Assembly: GCF_010015445.1 (NCBI RefSeq)
Contig: NC_053122.1
Coordinates: forward strand, 36,035,513-36,099,512
DNA: 64,000 bases
Direction: 5' to 3'
From: Perca fluviatilis
Lineage: Eukaryota; Chordata; Actinopteri; Perciformes; Percidae
Position numbers and translations under genes: made by a program. The notes beneath the pieces are model-generated. The model was not told the DNA's origin, searched no databases, and saw nothing but the letters and a program-made list of their open reading frames with translations. Positions within the stretch are counted from its first letter, which is position 1, and every line of letters starts with the position of its first letter. Below are positions 11,641-23,301 of the stretch, in pieces.

Positions 11641-12440
11641 GACTTCATATGATGGTTGGGGCCAGCTGGCTGTGAGTTTCTGTTTGTTTTTCTCTGCTGT
11701 TAGTGTTTTTTATTGCTGTGCCTCTCTCTCCCTGTGTCTTTTTTGCTTTCCCTCCTCCCCTACTGCCTACTCCCTGCCTTCCTCCTCCCCTCCTGCCTAC
11801 TGCTGGCCAGCTGACTACACACACCTGCTTCCAATCACCCATCACTGCTCTCCCGCCGCTCACACCTGCCAGCCATCTACAATCAAGCACAGTACCTCAA
11901 CCCCGGCCCAACAGACCATCTCCGCTGAATCGTTGCCTCATCTTGACTGGTGACACGCCATGCCAGAAACGCTTGTCTTCCACATTTGCCTCTCCTGCGT
12001 TATTCCTTACCTGATCCTCCCTTGTGTTTGTCTTTCAGAATCCACTTCCTCATCCTCCTGTTCCAGTCAGCTGGCCTCCCCGTTCAGTCCTCCTCCCGCG
12101 GCACCCTACATCACTCTGCCTCCGCTTCCACGCTCCAGCCAGTCCTCCTCCGCTCCTCGGCTCCCCCGTTCCGGTGCCTCCTCTGCGGCTTCCCAGCTTC
12201 CCGTTTCCCGTCTCAAGATTCTCTGGGCCTCCGGTTTTCCTGAGGCTTCCCCTTGAGTTCTGTTCTCCGGTCTCCGTTCCTCCCGCGATCCTAGGTTTTC
12301 CCTTTTTAGTCCCTCACCTTCCTAGTTTTTCTCCCATACTTGTCCCTCCTTGTTTGATTGAATAAAGTATTTGTTCTCCTTTGGAGCCTTGCATTTGAGT
12401 CCGTTCTGTCCATCTTCAGCTCCCATATATTTGGTGAATG
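11641..12440 (+). other. Pyrimidine-rich LTR-like tract
   Basis: A long C/T-rich stretch ends in AATAAA at about 12360 followed by TTGCATTTGAGTCC, which resembles the R-U5 end of the gypsy-like LTRs elsewhere in this window (GCATTTGGGTCC). The overlapping open frames here have low-complexity Ser/Pro/Leu composition in all phases and are not taken as genes. Exact borders and TSDs were not found. Confidence 0.4.
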
Positions 12441-12454
12441 TTTTTCTGCTTTCA

Positions 12455-13140
12455 TATTTGATGATAATTTCAGGAACACCTGACCTGTAGTAAGTAGCAG
12501 TGAGAGTTTGGGAAGGACTACAGCAATCTGAATGAGAAAAACAAATTTCATTGAATTTTGGTGAATATTTATTCGGAGAAAATGTAGTCCTTCCAAGTTG
12601 TTGCTTTAGGAAACCATGGCCTGTAGTAAGTAGCAGTGAGTGACTGGGAAGTATTAGGGCAATCAGAATGATAAAAAAATAATTTCATTGATTTTTGGTG
12701 AATATTTTAAACTTTTCATTGCATACTGTTTCACTATCATGTGACATATGAGAAAGATATGACTTGTAAGTAGAGGCTTACCATTGGCAACTACTACAGC
12801 AATCAAAATGACAAAAAATAATTTCATTGATTTTTGGTGACTATTATAAACTTTTCATTGCATACTGTTTCACTATCATGTGACATATGACACAAATATT
12901 ACATGTTTTAAGTAGAGGCTTACCATTGGCAGCTACTACAGCAATCAGAATGACAAAATGTCTTTTATTTTTGGTGAATATTTTAAACTTTTAATTGCAT
13001 ATTGTTTTACCATAATGCAAGATATCAGCAAAAGTGTACATGTAGTAAGTAACAGCCTGCCATTGGCAACTACTACAGCAATCAGAATTAGAAAAGTCCC
13101 TTTTATTGAATTCTGGTGAATATTTTTATGAGAAAATTGT
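12455..13140. repeat. ~140-bp satellite, about five diverged copies
   Basis: The core CTACAGCAATCAGAATG recurs near 12517, 12645, 12790, 12935 and 13072 (spacing about 130-145 bp), each followed by TTGGTGAATATTTT. The middle copies also share CACTATCATGTGACATATGA. No coding content. Confidence 0.85.
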
Positions 13141-13980
13141 TTGCCAATCTACCAAAACGGTAATTTGTCGACGGTCCCTTACACAGAACCTAGCGACAGA
13201 ACAGATGATGAAGTGCTATGAAGCTTTATGTTGGATACAAATCTCTAGCGATAGTAATTGTAGTAGTTTTCTCTTGATACTCTGTAATAATGTCAACCTT
13301 CTTTGACCCTGGTCACGTCGTTGACCTGAATTGCGTGGTCGATCTCGAACGAAGGGGAAGTTAAAATCGAATATCAAGTGAATATCAAACGTCCAGCCAA
13401 CTTCACCAAGCTATATAAACATACTCACATGGCTCCACATCCACGAATTCCCACTTCAAAATGGCTTATGAGTTCCAAAACTGTCCTCTGCTCAAAAGTT
13501 GCTGTCCTCATCCTGACCGGTTGTCGGTACCCGATCCGTGTTGCCTGCACGATCCGTTCTGCGCATGCGCATGATAATACTGTTTTACGACACTGCACGA
13601 TCTGTTCCACGCTAGCCTCCACTGGGAAGCTAACGTTAGTTTAGCTAACAGCTGATTCGGCTAACTGCTAGCTGACAGCTAGATTCAGTCTAAAATAATG
13701 TTAAGTCAAACTTAATGGGAAAAGCAGGCTACAGCTAAATTAAGACTTTACAGTAATAACAATAAAGACAAGTATTGAGTGATTGTATTTTAAATGAGCA
13801 CAAGTAAAGTAGAACTGACGTAACAGCTGTTATGTTAACATTTATTTTCAAGTTTTATTTTGAGCGTCTTTTAAAGTTTACATGCTGTCTCAGCTAGCGG
13901 TTAGCCGAATTAGCTGTTAGCTAAACTAACGTTAGCTTGCCTATGGAGGCAACGGAACAGAACGGATCGTGCAGGAAGCA

Positions 13981-14018
13981 CGGATCGGGTACTGACACCG
14001 GTGTCAGTACCCGATCCG
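13981..14018. repeat. 38-bp perfect palindrome at the unit junction
   Basis: Two exactly complementary 19-base arms with no spacer (half-site CGGATCGGGTACTGACACC). Imperfect symmetry continues about 25 bp further out on each side. It marks the head-to-head junction of the two TIR units. Confidence 0.95.
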
Positions 14019-14159
14019 TTCCACCGGCACGATCCGTTCTGCGCATGTGCAAGATGACACGTATGCCATGACGTAGGCGCAGATTATAATGCTGCGTTCA
14101 TGCCACCACCACCTCGGAATAACGGCACCGCTTCCACCTGCACGATCCGTTCTGCGCAT

Positions 14160-14410
14160 GCGCAAGATGTTCACACGCTAGCCTCCAGCTAACGTTAGTT
14201 AGCTAATAGGTAATTCGGGCGGACCGCTAGGTGATTATAGCGGGTCTGCCGTTCGCCTCCCCGGAAGCTAACGTTAGTTTAGCTAACGTTGTTAATTGCG
14301 CGACCGCTAGGTGATTATAGCGGTCTGCCGTAGCCTCTCCGGAAGCTAACGTTAGTTTAGCTAACTGTTAATTCGGGCGACCGCTAGGTGATTATAGCTG
14401 TCTGCCGTTA
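14160..14410. repeat. ~78-bp minisatellite within unit B
   Basis: Units share ACCGCTAGGTGATTATAG at 14223, 14303 and 14380, each followed by GAAGCTAACGTTAGTTTAGC or a close variant. About three copies, period 77-80 bp. Confidence 0.85.
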
Positions 14411-14632
14411 GACTCGAGCTTATTGAGCTAACGTGTTTACTCATTTAAAATACAATCACTCAATACTTGTCTTTATTGTTATTACTGTAAAGTCTTAATT
14501 TAGCTGTAGCCTGCTTTTGGCATGAACACAGCATTATCATCTGCGCCTACATCATGGCATACGTGTCATCTTGCACATGCGCAGAACGGATCGTGCAGGC
14601 AGCACGGATCGGGTACTGACAACCGGTCCTGA

Positions 14633-15370
14633 CCTGTTGGTGTGTTACGTGAAGTAACGTGTGCAAAATCTCCTCTGACATCACCAACGGAGCTTGCCAA
14701 ACTTGCTCCCAGCTGCAAGTACATTTGCATCGATTTTGGCAGGTAATACATTCAACACAATAGTTAAGTAAATATTATTTGGTGTTTTAATTCAAATTTA
14801 CATATAAAAATGACGATACAAAATTATATATAAAGTAACACCTTAAATAAAGCTAACATTTTTTAAGTAAAACCACTGAAATGATAATTTCTAGTAGAAT
14901 TTAATTGTGTAATAAATGTAATATTTACAAGGCCAAACATTTTTTTCAGTGCAGCGTCAGCGAGGAGAGACTTGTTAATAAATTGTAACGTGTTAAAATT
15001 AAATGTATTATTTTAGTTCATACCTGTCTTTGGTAGAAATTTGCTTTAGTTACATTAATTAAATAAATAAATAATACTGACAAATTGAGATTCAGTCTGT
15101 ATGGTGTACATAGTTGTAACATGCTGTGGCATGTTATTTAACTGAAGGGGAGACATTACAGCTTATAATGGCATGCTTCTTTTTAAGTAAAGTAGTTGAT
15201 TTAATAGGGTTGTTTTTTTTCCGTTGTCATTGCCATTCTATGAAATGTGTATTGAAAAAACAAAACCGCTTATAACCACAATAATTTACCCTTATTACAA
15301 AATGATTTAACTTATAAAATGAAGAATGCAACTGATTGCAACAACAAAACTTTAATTTCACTGGACATAA
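14633..15370. other. AT-rich stretch, no gene seen
   Basis: No coding frame beyond chance length, no terminal repeats recognised and no RNA gene. Confidence 0.5.
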
Positions 15371-16450
15371 TCATTTACTCCTAAGAAAAGCAGGCAGCTC
15401 TCCAGGGGCAGACACCTGTGCAGCAAGTCTTGCACGAAGATGAGTGCCGGAGAGTTCCTGATCACCTTGATCAGGAACGTTCCCCTGATATTCTTCATCC
15501 TCCTCCTCCTCCAGAATATCGCCTGTCGACAGACAAAGGTTGTGGAGGATGCAGCATGCAGAGATGACTGAGCAAACAGAGGCCGGATCTCCAAAGCCCT
15601 CAGGAAAATTGGCTCGCCAGCGGGTTTTAAGCAGGCCAAAGCAGCGCTCAATGATGCTCCTGGCCTTGGCATGGTGCTTGTTAAAGCGTGCTTGAACTTG
15701 GCCTGATAAATAAAAAAGAGGTTACATTAAATTTATGTAGTGTTTCAATTGCAAGTGAGCAAATGTAATATTCAATTGTGTATTCTCACCTGCTGCAGGC
15801 TGGCGGTATGGCGTCATGACGGTGACCAGATGCTGCAGGCATTGGTAACCCACCCCATCTCCAAAGAGAAAGAAGCCAGCTGGTGGATCCTTGTACATTG
15901 GTGGAGCCTTTGTCTCCGGAGGACAAGGGCGTCATGGACTGACCCTGTGTTACCAACATATGTATCCAGGAATTTCCCTCTGCTGTCACACACCCACTGA
16001 AGGATAACTGAAGGGAAGAGCTTGCGATTTATGTAGCACCTCTTTTGGGGTTCAGCAGGTGGGAGAATTCGAATGTGGCATCCATCTATTGCACCAGCCA
16101 CATAGTGGAAGGCCTCATGACCAACCACGCGAGCAAAGCCAGCCCCCACCTCCTCCATCTCATCTGGCTTGGGGAATTATGTTGTGCAGGATGGCCATCA
16201 TCTCTTCCACTACACTGTAAACTATTCGTCCAACAGTGGCTCTCGGAATGCCAAAGATGTCTGCTGTGAGCCAGTACAGGCAAACAGCTATCTTGATTTC
16301 ATGGCTCCATCTGTGTGGCTTTTGCCGTGGCAACATCCGGACCAGCACGTTGATGGTGTCCCTGGAGAGCCTAAAGGCTGGCTTTAGGTCAGCCTCAGAG
16401 AAAAACGTGAACAGGCTAGTCCGCAGTCATTCACTTGTGCATATCTCTGA
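15371..16450 (-). pseudogene. HARBI1-like PIF/Harbinger transposase, two frameshifts
   Basis: From the right: the N-terminal part LKPAFRLSRDTINVLVRMLP (about 16390), an HTH-like region FGIPRATVGRIVYSVVEEMM, a one-base slip near 16158, then the DDE core GAIDGCHIRI (first Asp) and YVGNTGSVHDALVLR (second Asp), another slip near 15905, and FGDGVGYQCLQHLVTVMTPY. A GT-AG intron (15703-15789) leads to exon 15371-15702, which reads RFNKHHAKARSIIERCFGLL (third acidic residue) and ends in an acidic tail and stop. The enzyme is the PIF-type DDE nuclease that excises and inserts its own element. Domain order and length are nearly complete, but the frameshifts make it non-functional. Terminal repeats of its element were not found. 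Confidence 0.8.
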
Positions 16451-17331
16451 GAAGGAGTTTGATCCTGTTTTAAAAAGAAAAATACATATTTAATATTTAA
16501 TATCAACTGTTATGAAAATGTCTGTTCTGTGTGCATTCCATTAATTCTATTCTGGTCATATATATTTCATTGAAAAAATTTTACGTTTTCAACATGTTTA
16601 TACTTTACAATGTACTATGCTAATCATCAACCGTCCCTCTGAGGACTTATTGCCATCCTTTGAATTTGAGATTTTTAACATTTCTTTTCTTATGTTTTCC
16701 TATAGTCCATTTTAGAATATGGGCTATAGAGAAATATTAACGTTACTTGATTCATGGTACAAAGATGATCAAACCTGACCTCTTGATATAGGTTAAGGTA
16801 AATGTGTGCGGAGTTAGTTATGTAATGTACTAAAATAAATAATCAAACTACCCATGTTATTAATTCTTTGCTATTATATAACCTACTCAGCATTGAGTGG
16901 ATAAGAAAGCTATAGTAATCAACTCTATTCATTCGGGTATGTTTTTGCTTGAAATTAAGCCTCACTGCTATACTGTTTGGGAGAAGTCTATTATATGGTT
17001 TTTACCTTAACAATTTTTATCTACTGTATCCTATTCTGTCTATTATTGTCCATTATTGTTGTAAAAGTAAACGCTGCTTAGGTAGGCTAAATTTATGTGT
17101 ATATCTTATATATAAAAATGTATATGATACTTACATACCCCGAGACAAAAGCTGAAATAGCCAAATGCTGTTCCATCCTCCTACTCCTCCTCATCCTGGC
17201 TCTCCTCACTTGCAGGCTCCTCCTCAGCTCAGCCGGTCCATCTATAATCTTAATAATTATTTTACCATTTCTTTTCTGCTTTCAATTAAAAGTGAATCAC
17301 GAACAAGTTTTTTTCCCGCCGTTGTCTCATT
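16451..17331. other. AT-rich stretch; possible minus-strand exon only
   Basis: Mostly AT-rich. At about 17130-17260 the minus strand reads an Arg-rich segment (RRSLQVRRARMRRSRMEQHL) followed by a strong donor GTATGTAAGT, which could be a first exon of the HARBI1-like gene downstream of it. This is a guess. Confidence 0.3.
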
Positions 17332-17478
17332 TATACACAGGGTACCCGCAGGGTCTTAAAAGTATTGAAAAAGTCTTAAATTTGATAATATCAAATAAAA
17401 GCCTTGAATTTGCTATACTAAGTCTTTGATTTCATCACAAAGGTCTTTATTTTTTGCCTTTCCTAGGATTAAGTTCAT

Positions 17479-17607
17479 CCATCCATCCATCCATCGTCAA
17501 CCACTTATCCCGCGCACAGGGTCGTGGGGGGGCTGGAGCCAATCCCAGCATACGTCGGGCGAAAGGCGGGGTACACCCTGGACAGGTCGCCAGTCCATCA
17601 CAGGGCC
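17479..17607 (-). mobile_element. Short retroelement 3' tail with (CCAT)n end
   Basis: The insert is flanked by a perfect 13-bp duplication GGATTAAGTTCAT (17466-17478 and 17608-17620). It starts with CCATCCATCCATC on this strand, so the 3' end lies left and the orientation is minus. The body contains GGCGGGGTACACCCTGG, known from a widely dispersed teleost repeat. The parent LINE or SINE is not identified. Confidence 0.75.
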
Positions 17608-17799
17608 GGATTAAGTTCATACCGTAACAAAATTAACTGTTACTAACGTAGGCTAATTAAAAATTCATGCAGCGTAACGTTGAGTGCACATCGCGCTCCA
17701 CGTCATAGCAGAAAGCGCAAAAACACACCAGTTACTATGGTTACTACTAGGCAAGTGAGGTACAGAACAAGATATACGTAGCCTAGCCTAGTTTGTCGT

Positions 17800-20772
17800 C
17801 CAAAGTTGGAAAGTGTCGGTTTAATCCGCTGTGGCCACAGAATCCGAATTACGTTTGGGTCAAGCCTGTGCCATGTAATGACCGCGAGGCCTATTGCTGT
17901 TGGTGCTGAAAGTCTTTTAAGCTAGCGACGATGGGTGTTACAGCCCTGGACTCCCATATGAAGGGTGCCAAACACACAGCATGTAGTACTGCTCGCCAGC
18001 GCCAGGCACCAATTGTGCAGTTCTGTGCACCGCAGACCTCTTCGGTTACGGATACTCCTGTGGCTAGCAGTAATGAAGAAATTGCTACATTAGAAGCATT
18101 GCCGCCACAGCCAAGGAACATCCTATCTTACTGTGGCTCGACACCCACGCTGCGGGCAGAGGTGATGTGGGTCCTCAAAACAATCTCGGAGCACCACTCT
18201 TACACATCGAATGTGTAAGATATGTATGTAGATATATGTGTAGATATGTGGAGCATAAAAACTGAACGCTGCTTCCCCCTGTTTTGTTCTGACTCTGGGG
18301 ACAAGAAGTAGACCTGTTCCAGACGACCTGAGAGGTCTGGGTGGCTCATAGTGTAGTAGCAGATCAGAAATGTATTTTGGCCCTAAACCGTTTAGTGATT
18401 TATAAACCAGCAAAAGTATTTTGAAATCAATTCTTTGAGGCATTGGAAGCCAGTGTAGAGACTTCAGTACGAGAGTGATGTGATCCACTTTCCTGGTTTT
18501 AGTGAGGACTCGGGCAGCAGCGTTCTGAATCAGCTGCAGCTGTCTGATTGATTTTTTAGGGAGACCTTTAAAGACACCGTTACAGTAGTCAAGTCTACTG
18601 CAGATAAAAGCATGGAAAAGTTTTTCCAAATCCTTCTGAGACATAAATCCTTTAACCCTTGATATATTTTTAAGGTGATAATAGGCTGATTTTGTAATTG
18701 TCTTAATGTGGCTTTTAAAATTCAGGTCTGAGTCCATGACTACACCAAGATTTCTGGCTTTGTCTGTTGTTTTTAACATTATCGTTTGAAGCTGAGCGCT
18801 GACTTTTAATCGTTCCTCTTTAGCTCCAAAAACAACCACCTCAGTTTTTTCTTCATTTAATTTAAGAAAGTTCTGGCACATCCAGTCGTTAATTTGTTCA
18901 ATGCACTTATTTAGTTGTTGTATTGGGCTATAGTTCCCTGGCGATAAGGTTATGTAAATTTGTGTGTCATCCGCATAACTATGGTAACTTATTTTGTTGT
19001 TTTCCATAATCTGAGCCAATGGAAGCATGTAGATGTTGAACAGAAGAGGCCCCAGAACAGAGCCTTGGGGAACTCCGCACGTCATATTTGTATGGTCAGA
19101 TGTATACTTACCTATAGACACAAAGTAGTCCCTATTCTTTAAATAGGATTCAAACCACTATAGTACTGAGCCAGAAAGACCAACCCAGTTTTTCAATCGG
19201 TCAAGTAAGATGTCATGGTCGACCGTATCAAAAGCAGTTGGACCTTCATATTCGCTACTGGGTGGACGACCACGTCCAGTCAAGATACTTGGGCTCGCAG
19301 TTTATGGGTCATGCAAGTTTTTTTCAGAATTTTATCGTTAACTGTTAGCAGGATGTTTTCTTCAGGGAACAATATTGTAAATGTTGGCCTTGTGAGGATA
19401 GCTATTTCAAGATTAATTTCCTTTTATATGACCACTTTATCGTATTGGTACACCTATCTAATGCCTTTTTTTTAACTGTACAATTGTCATGTGTTTAGCT
19501 CCTTGCAAATGTGTTGTAATACTGGATGGTGAAATTCTGTCATGTAGCTTGCCGATTTATCAGAGGCGTAAATTAGAGAAAATGAAAAAAAAAAACTAAA
19601 TGCTTGTGATCTTGCCATAGTCATATGGCTTTTGCTCTCGACCGAGTCCAGTTGTCTTTATTATGTTTATAATAATATTGGAGGGAAAGTGAAACACAGC
19701 TTGGACAGGATGTTATTCAGCTTTTCACAAGTTTAGACAGCTAGCTAACGCTGAACCGACGTTTGCTAACGTTAGCACAACAGCTTTAGCCTAGCCTGCT
19801 AGGTAAATATTACAACTGCTTTCGGAATTTCCTATATCTGCGTCCATGTTGTCAACACAAGAACTGTGGTGTTAGTGCTCCTTTTGTACCATAATTTTAT
19901 TGAATGAAATATTAAGCTTTGCTCCTTCAAGATGGGTGGGTTTTTGTTACGTTACACACAAAGCTAACTGGCTATAGTAAGCCTGTACGTATGCCAGCGG
20001 ACATTAGAAAAGTAAACACTGCTCAGAGACTTATTATGCGACGTGGTCACTCACTACAATGGGCATTTTTTAGAGGCTCATTTGTGATACAGAAGGTACA
20101 TTTACACTGGAATATTTCTGTAAGGGCCTTTTACATATTGACAAACGTTGACAATAACATCTATATGCCTGTTTATGGTGAAAATAAGAGATTTATTTCA
20201 AATCAGCATTCGCCCCTTAGTGTTACACTGTAGAGTCATCTGACAATGGTATCCAATATGGTGCCCATGATTTGAGTTGGCCAAACTCTCTCTAATTTAC
20301 GGCTCTGCGATTTATAATGCACTGCTGCCACCTAGTGGACATTTTCTGCAGTGTTATTGAATTAATGGCTGCCTACCAAGAAGCACAACCCTGTATCTCA
20401 CCACTCAGACAGAACCCTTTAACCTTGAGGCCCCAACCTCAATCACACTAACTATTATGTATATAATGTGTGTTTGTTTCAAATTTCTTTTAGGAGTGTG
20501 TATGTGACCTTGACTTGAGGAGGATTGTCTCTGTGTCTATGGATGGACCCAATGTCAATTGGTGTTTTATTTTAGATGCTGCAGCAAGAGCATGCAGAGC
20601 ATTTTGGGGTTGCTCAGCTGACATTGGTGGAGAGTTGTGGCCTGCATACTCTCCATAATGCTGTCAAATGTGGATTCACCGATTGCCATATGGAGAAGTT
20701 CTTAAGAGCTCTGCATACAATTTTCGACAATGCGCCAGCAAGAAGGGAGAATTTCTGTAATCATAAACAATA
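17800..20772 (+). pseudogene. hAT-like zinc-finger transposase-type gene, broken into three pieces
   Basis: Piece 1 (17800-18218) reads a BED/TTF-like finger (NPNYVWVKPVPCNDREAYCC, an in-frame stop, then TALDSHMKGAKHTA), then LRAEVMWVLKTISEHHSYTS. Piece 2 (19238 to about 19330) resumes after the L2 insert with LDLHIRYW and QSRYLGSQFMGHAS. Piece 3 (20492-20772, acceptor TTCTTTTAG) reads LDLRRIVSVSMDGPNVNW, slips frame, then LLQQEHAEHFGVAQLTLVES and HTLHNAVKCGF. The order and spacing match a multicopy teleost hAT-like protein family with catalytic-core SMDGPNVNW. It is the gene of the surrounding TIR element; the C-terminus is lost where L1 inserted. Confidence 0.7.
18225..19237 (-). mobile_element. 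L2-type LINE, 3' half of reverse transcriptase ORF
   Basis: The frame reads TCGVPQGSVLGPLLFNIYML, then the catalytic box YADDTQIYI, a thumb region (QNFLKLNEEKTEVVVFG) and the C-terminal segment RLDYCNGVFKGLPKKSIRQL. It is truncated at both ends: at 19237 it abuts a hAT exon, and near 18225 it ends in (TATG)n-like sequence. The 5' end falls inside the segment also present in the second L2 copy at 23.9 kb, but the two copies differ at many bases. Confidence 0.85.
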
Positions 20773-20775
20773 ATA

Positions 20776-23040
20776 AACAAGAAGAGGGCAGATTCTCAAA
20801 ATATAGTCTTGATTGCTGACTCCAATGGTGTTTGAACGTTCAATAATAGAACCATTAATAAACACTTTGCATCATTTTATTCCAACCTACATAGTTCCAA
20901 ATAGCCTGACAATACCCTGACCCTCATGCGTCAGTTTTTTGCAGATTTAGGACTTCCCAAAGCTACGGATGATCAAAAATTACAACTAAATGCCCCAATT
21001 ACTAGAGAGGAAGCGCTACTTGCTTTGAAATCTATGCCGTCAGGTAAGGCTCCAGGGCCAGATGGGTTTGGATGTGAGTTTTATAAGGAGTTTAGGGATA
21101 TTCTTTTAGACCCTCTGCTGTCTATGCTCAATCATTCATTTGAAAATGGTATCCTACCTCTATCCCTTAGGGAGACCAACATTTCCCTCATCCTTAAAAA
21201 GGCAAAATGCCCAGATAGTTGCGCCCCATACAGGCCGATAGCCCTACTTAACTCTGATCAAAAACTGCTCTCCAAAATGTTGGCCTTACGCCTAGAGAAG
21301 GTTCTGCCCCATATTGTTAAGGGGGACCAAAATGGTTTTGTCAAGGGCCAGAACTCCTGTGATAATATGAGGAGGCTCCTTAACATCATCCAACTAACCC
21401 AGAGCTGGGAGGACCCGGCCCTCGTGCTGTCTCTCGACACCGAGAAGGCATTCGACCGGGTCGAGTGGTCGTATTTGTTCTACGCCCTGGAAGAATTTGG
21501 CCTAGGTGACAATTTTGTGAATTGGATTAGGGTTCTGTATAATACTCCGACGTCGGCGGTTCTGACCAATGGGCTTATATTCGACAATTTCCCCCTCCAC
21601 CGCGGGAATAGGCAGGGCGACCCCCTCAGCCCCCTGCTTTTTGATATTGCTATTGAGCCGTTGGCCCAAGCAATAAGGCAAAACACTAATTTCTGGTATC
21701 TTCGTTGGTGAAAAGGAACACAAAATTACCCTATAACATTTTGATACACCTATCGCAACCCCAAACTTCTGTTCCCTGCCTGATTAAGGTTATTTCATCT
21801 TTCAGCGTCTTTTCGGGATATAAAATTAACTTTGCAAAATCCGAGGCTGTGCCTCTGGGGTCATTAACACATGTTCCAGACATGGTTGAGCCCTTCCCAT
21901 TTCGCTGGGCTCCCAACGGTTTCATTTACTTTTGTCACATGTTTAAGTCCAACTTCCCCCCTCCCTCTTGGATGCTATAAGAGCAGACCTAGACCGCTGG
22001 GCCCCTCTCCCTCTTTCCTGGTTAGGCAGGGTTGCTCTTATTAAAATGAATGTACTGCCTAGACAGCTGTACCCACTGCAAATGAAGCCTATCTTATTAT
22101 CCAACAAGGTTATTAAAAGTGCTTGAAGGTTGGCTGAGCTCCTTCATTTGGAGCAAAAGAAGGCCCTGTCTCAAGATGTCAAAACTTCAAATGGTGGGTA
22201 GTGATGGAGAGCTAGATGTGCCAAATCTTAGATCTTAACAGCTGGCATCACACCTGCGGGTGATTGCTAGCTGGCACAACTGTGACCTGGCCTCAATATG
22301 GCATCATATTGAATCCTCTCAGTCGAATTGTCCATTGTTTAATCTATTGTTTATGAATAATCTTGAATCTGTTAAGAAACACTGCCCTAACCCTATTACA
22401 CTCAGTACCATCAGAGCCTGGAGATCCATTCGCTCCATTGAAGGCCGGGCTCAGTTATCATCTCCTCTCACCCCCATTCTTGATAACCCAGACTTTTTGC
22501 CAGACGGTAAGGACCAGGGCTTTAAAGTGTGGTGCACTCAAGGGCTGAAGAAAATAGGTGATCTATTTAAAGGCCAGATTTTACAGTTCAGCAATTTGGC
22601 TTATCTAATCAAGGGGACCCTTACTTAGCATATTGGCCCACGATGTAATCCAGTCTTGCTTCGTGGATTTCCTAGACCAGCCTAGCCTGTCTTTGTGACT
22701 TAGTTTCAAGTGCCAGTCTTGCTTCGTGGATTTCCTAGACCAGCCTAGCCTGTCTTTGTGACTTAGTTTCAAGTGCCCACTATCTGATGAGCACCTTGTA
22801 GCCTTGCTATATTTATATGCTCTGTATTGATTCTCATCTGGATACTGCTTTGCCTTGCTGCAGGATGCTGAGAGGGGAGAGGCTGGATGGAAAATGCTCT
22901 GTTATTAATTTTTTCTTTCATAATCATTTTCTATTTACTGTATCCACATGCCCACATCCTGCTGTTTTTTCCATTCCTGTCGTGTCTGAGCTATTGTGTG
23001 TTTTGAAAAAAATGCAATCAGAATATTTTGTTTGTTTATT
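20776..23040 (+). mobile_element. L1-type LINE, 5'-truncated, broken ORF2
   Basis: The main frame 20926-21711 reads a reverse transcriptase: SGKAPGPDGFGCEFYK, YRPIALLNSDQKLLSKMLAL, DQNGFVKGQ, LSLDTEKAFDRVEW, HRGNRQGDPLSPLLFDIAIE. Later pieces in other frames carry VFSGYKINFAKSEAVPLG and ASWHNCDLASIWHHIESS. The YADD-region is lost. The end shows a 63-bp tandem duplication and an untranslated tail. It interrupts the hAT gene after its third piece. Confidence 0.8.
22650..22776. repeat. 63-bp tandem duplication, two nearly identical copies
   Basis: CAGTCTTGCTTCGTGGATTT begins at 22651 and again at 22714, and the copies are identical as far as read. This suggests a recent slippage or duplication in the L1 tail. 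Confidence 0.95.
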
Positions 23041-23301
23041 TATTACAAATCAAATGTGTGTTATCAGAGTAAGCGTGTGCGCTACAACGCTGTTGCGTAT
23101 GTATTAAATGACTGATAATTTAAATAAAATGTTTAATTCAAGTAGCCTACTTATACATAATTATTTTCTAGGGTTTAAAATGTATACAGATTTGACATTG
23201 TTGGAATGGGTACGAAGTTGGCATTGAATCTCCTTTAATATGGTATTAAAAAGGTCTTAAAAAGCCTTGAATTGAAGTTGGAGGATCCTGGGGGTACCCT
23301 G

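Larger units (their letters stand above)
13517..14626. mobile_element. Twin TIR element: two inverted-repeat units head to head
   Basis: The outer ends are CCGGTTGTCGGTACCCGATC at 13517 and its inverse at about 14607-14626, with direct repeats TCCTGA at 13511-13516 and 14627-14632. Internally a second pair of the same ends meets at 13981-14018, so the element is made of unit A (13517 to about 13999) and unit B (about 14000-14626). Both units carry the subterminal motif CACGATCCGTTCTGCGCATG and GCTAACGTTAG blocks. No gene. The superfamily is unresolved. Confidence 0.7.
17338..23301 (+). mobile_element. hAT transposon relic with TIR CAGGGTACCC, invaded by LINEs
   Basis: The left end CAGGGTACCCGCAGG at 17338 and right end CCTGGGGGTACCCTG at 23301 are inverted, and both inner flanks carry TCTTAAAA/TTTTAAGA sequence. 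TATACA flanks both ends (17332-17337, 23302-23307), shorter than the usual 8 bp. It contains the broken hAT-family gene at 17.8-20.8 kb, a retroelement tail (17479-17607), an L2 3' piece and an L1 piece. Confidence 0.75.

Noticed and set aside
11639..12365. Several overlapping open frames of about 100 codons in a C/T-rich tract
   Set aside because: All three phases are open at once with Ser/Pro/Leu-rich low complexity, as expected from composition; the tract looks like LTR or UTR sequence.
12455..13140. CRISPR-like array
   Set aside because: Units are about 140 bp of diverged satellite without short conserved repeats and unique spacers, and the DNA is eukaryotic.
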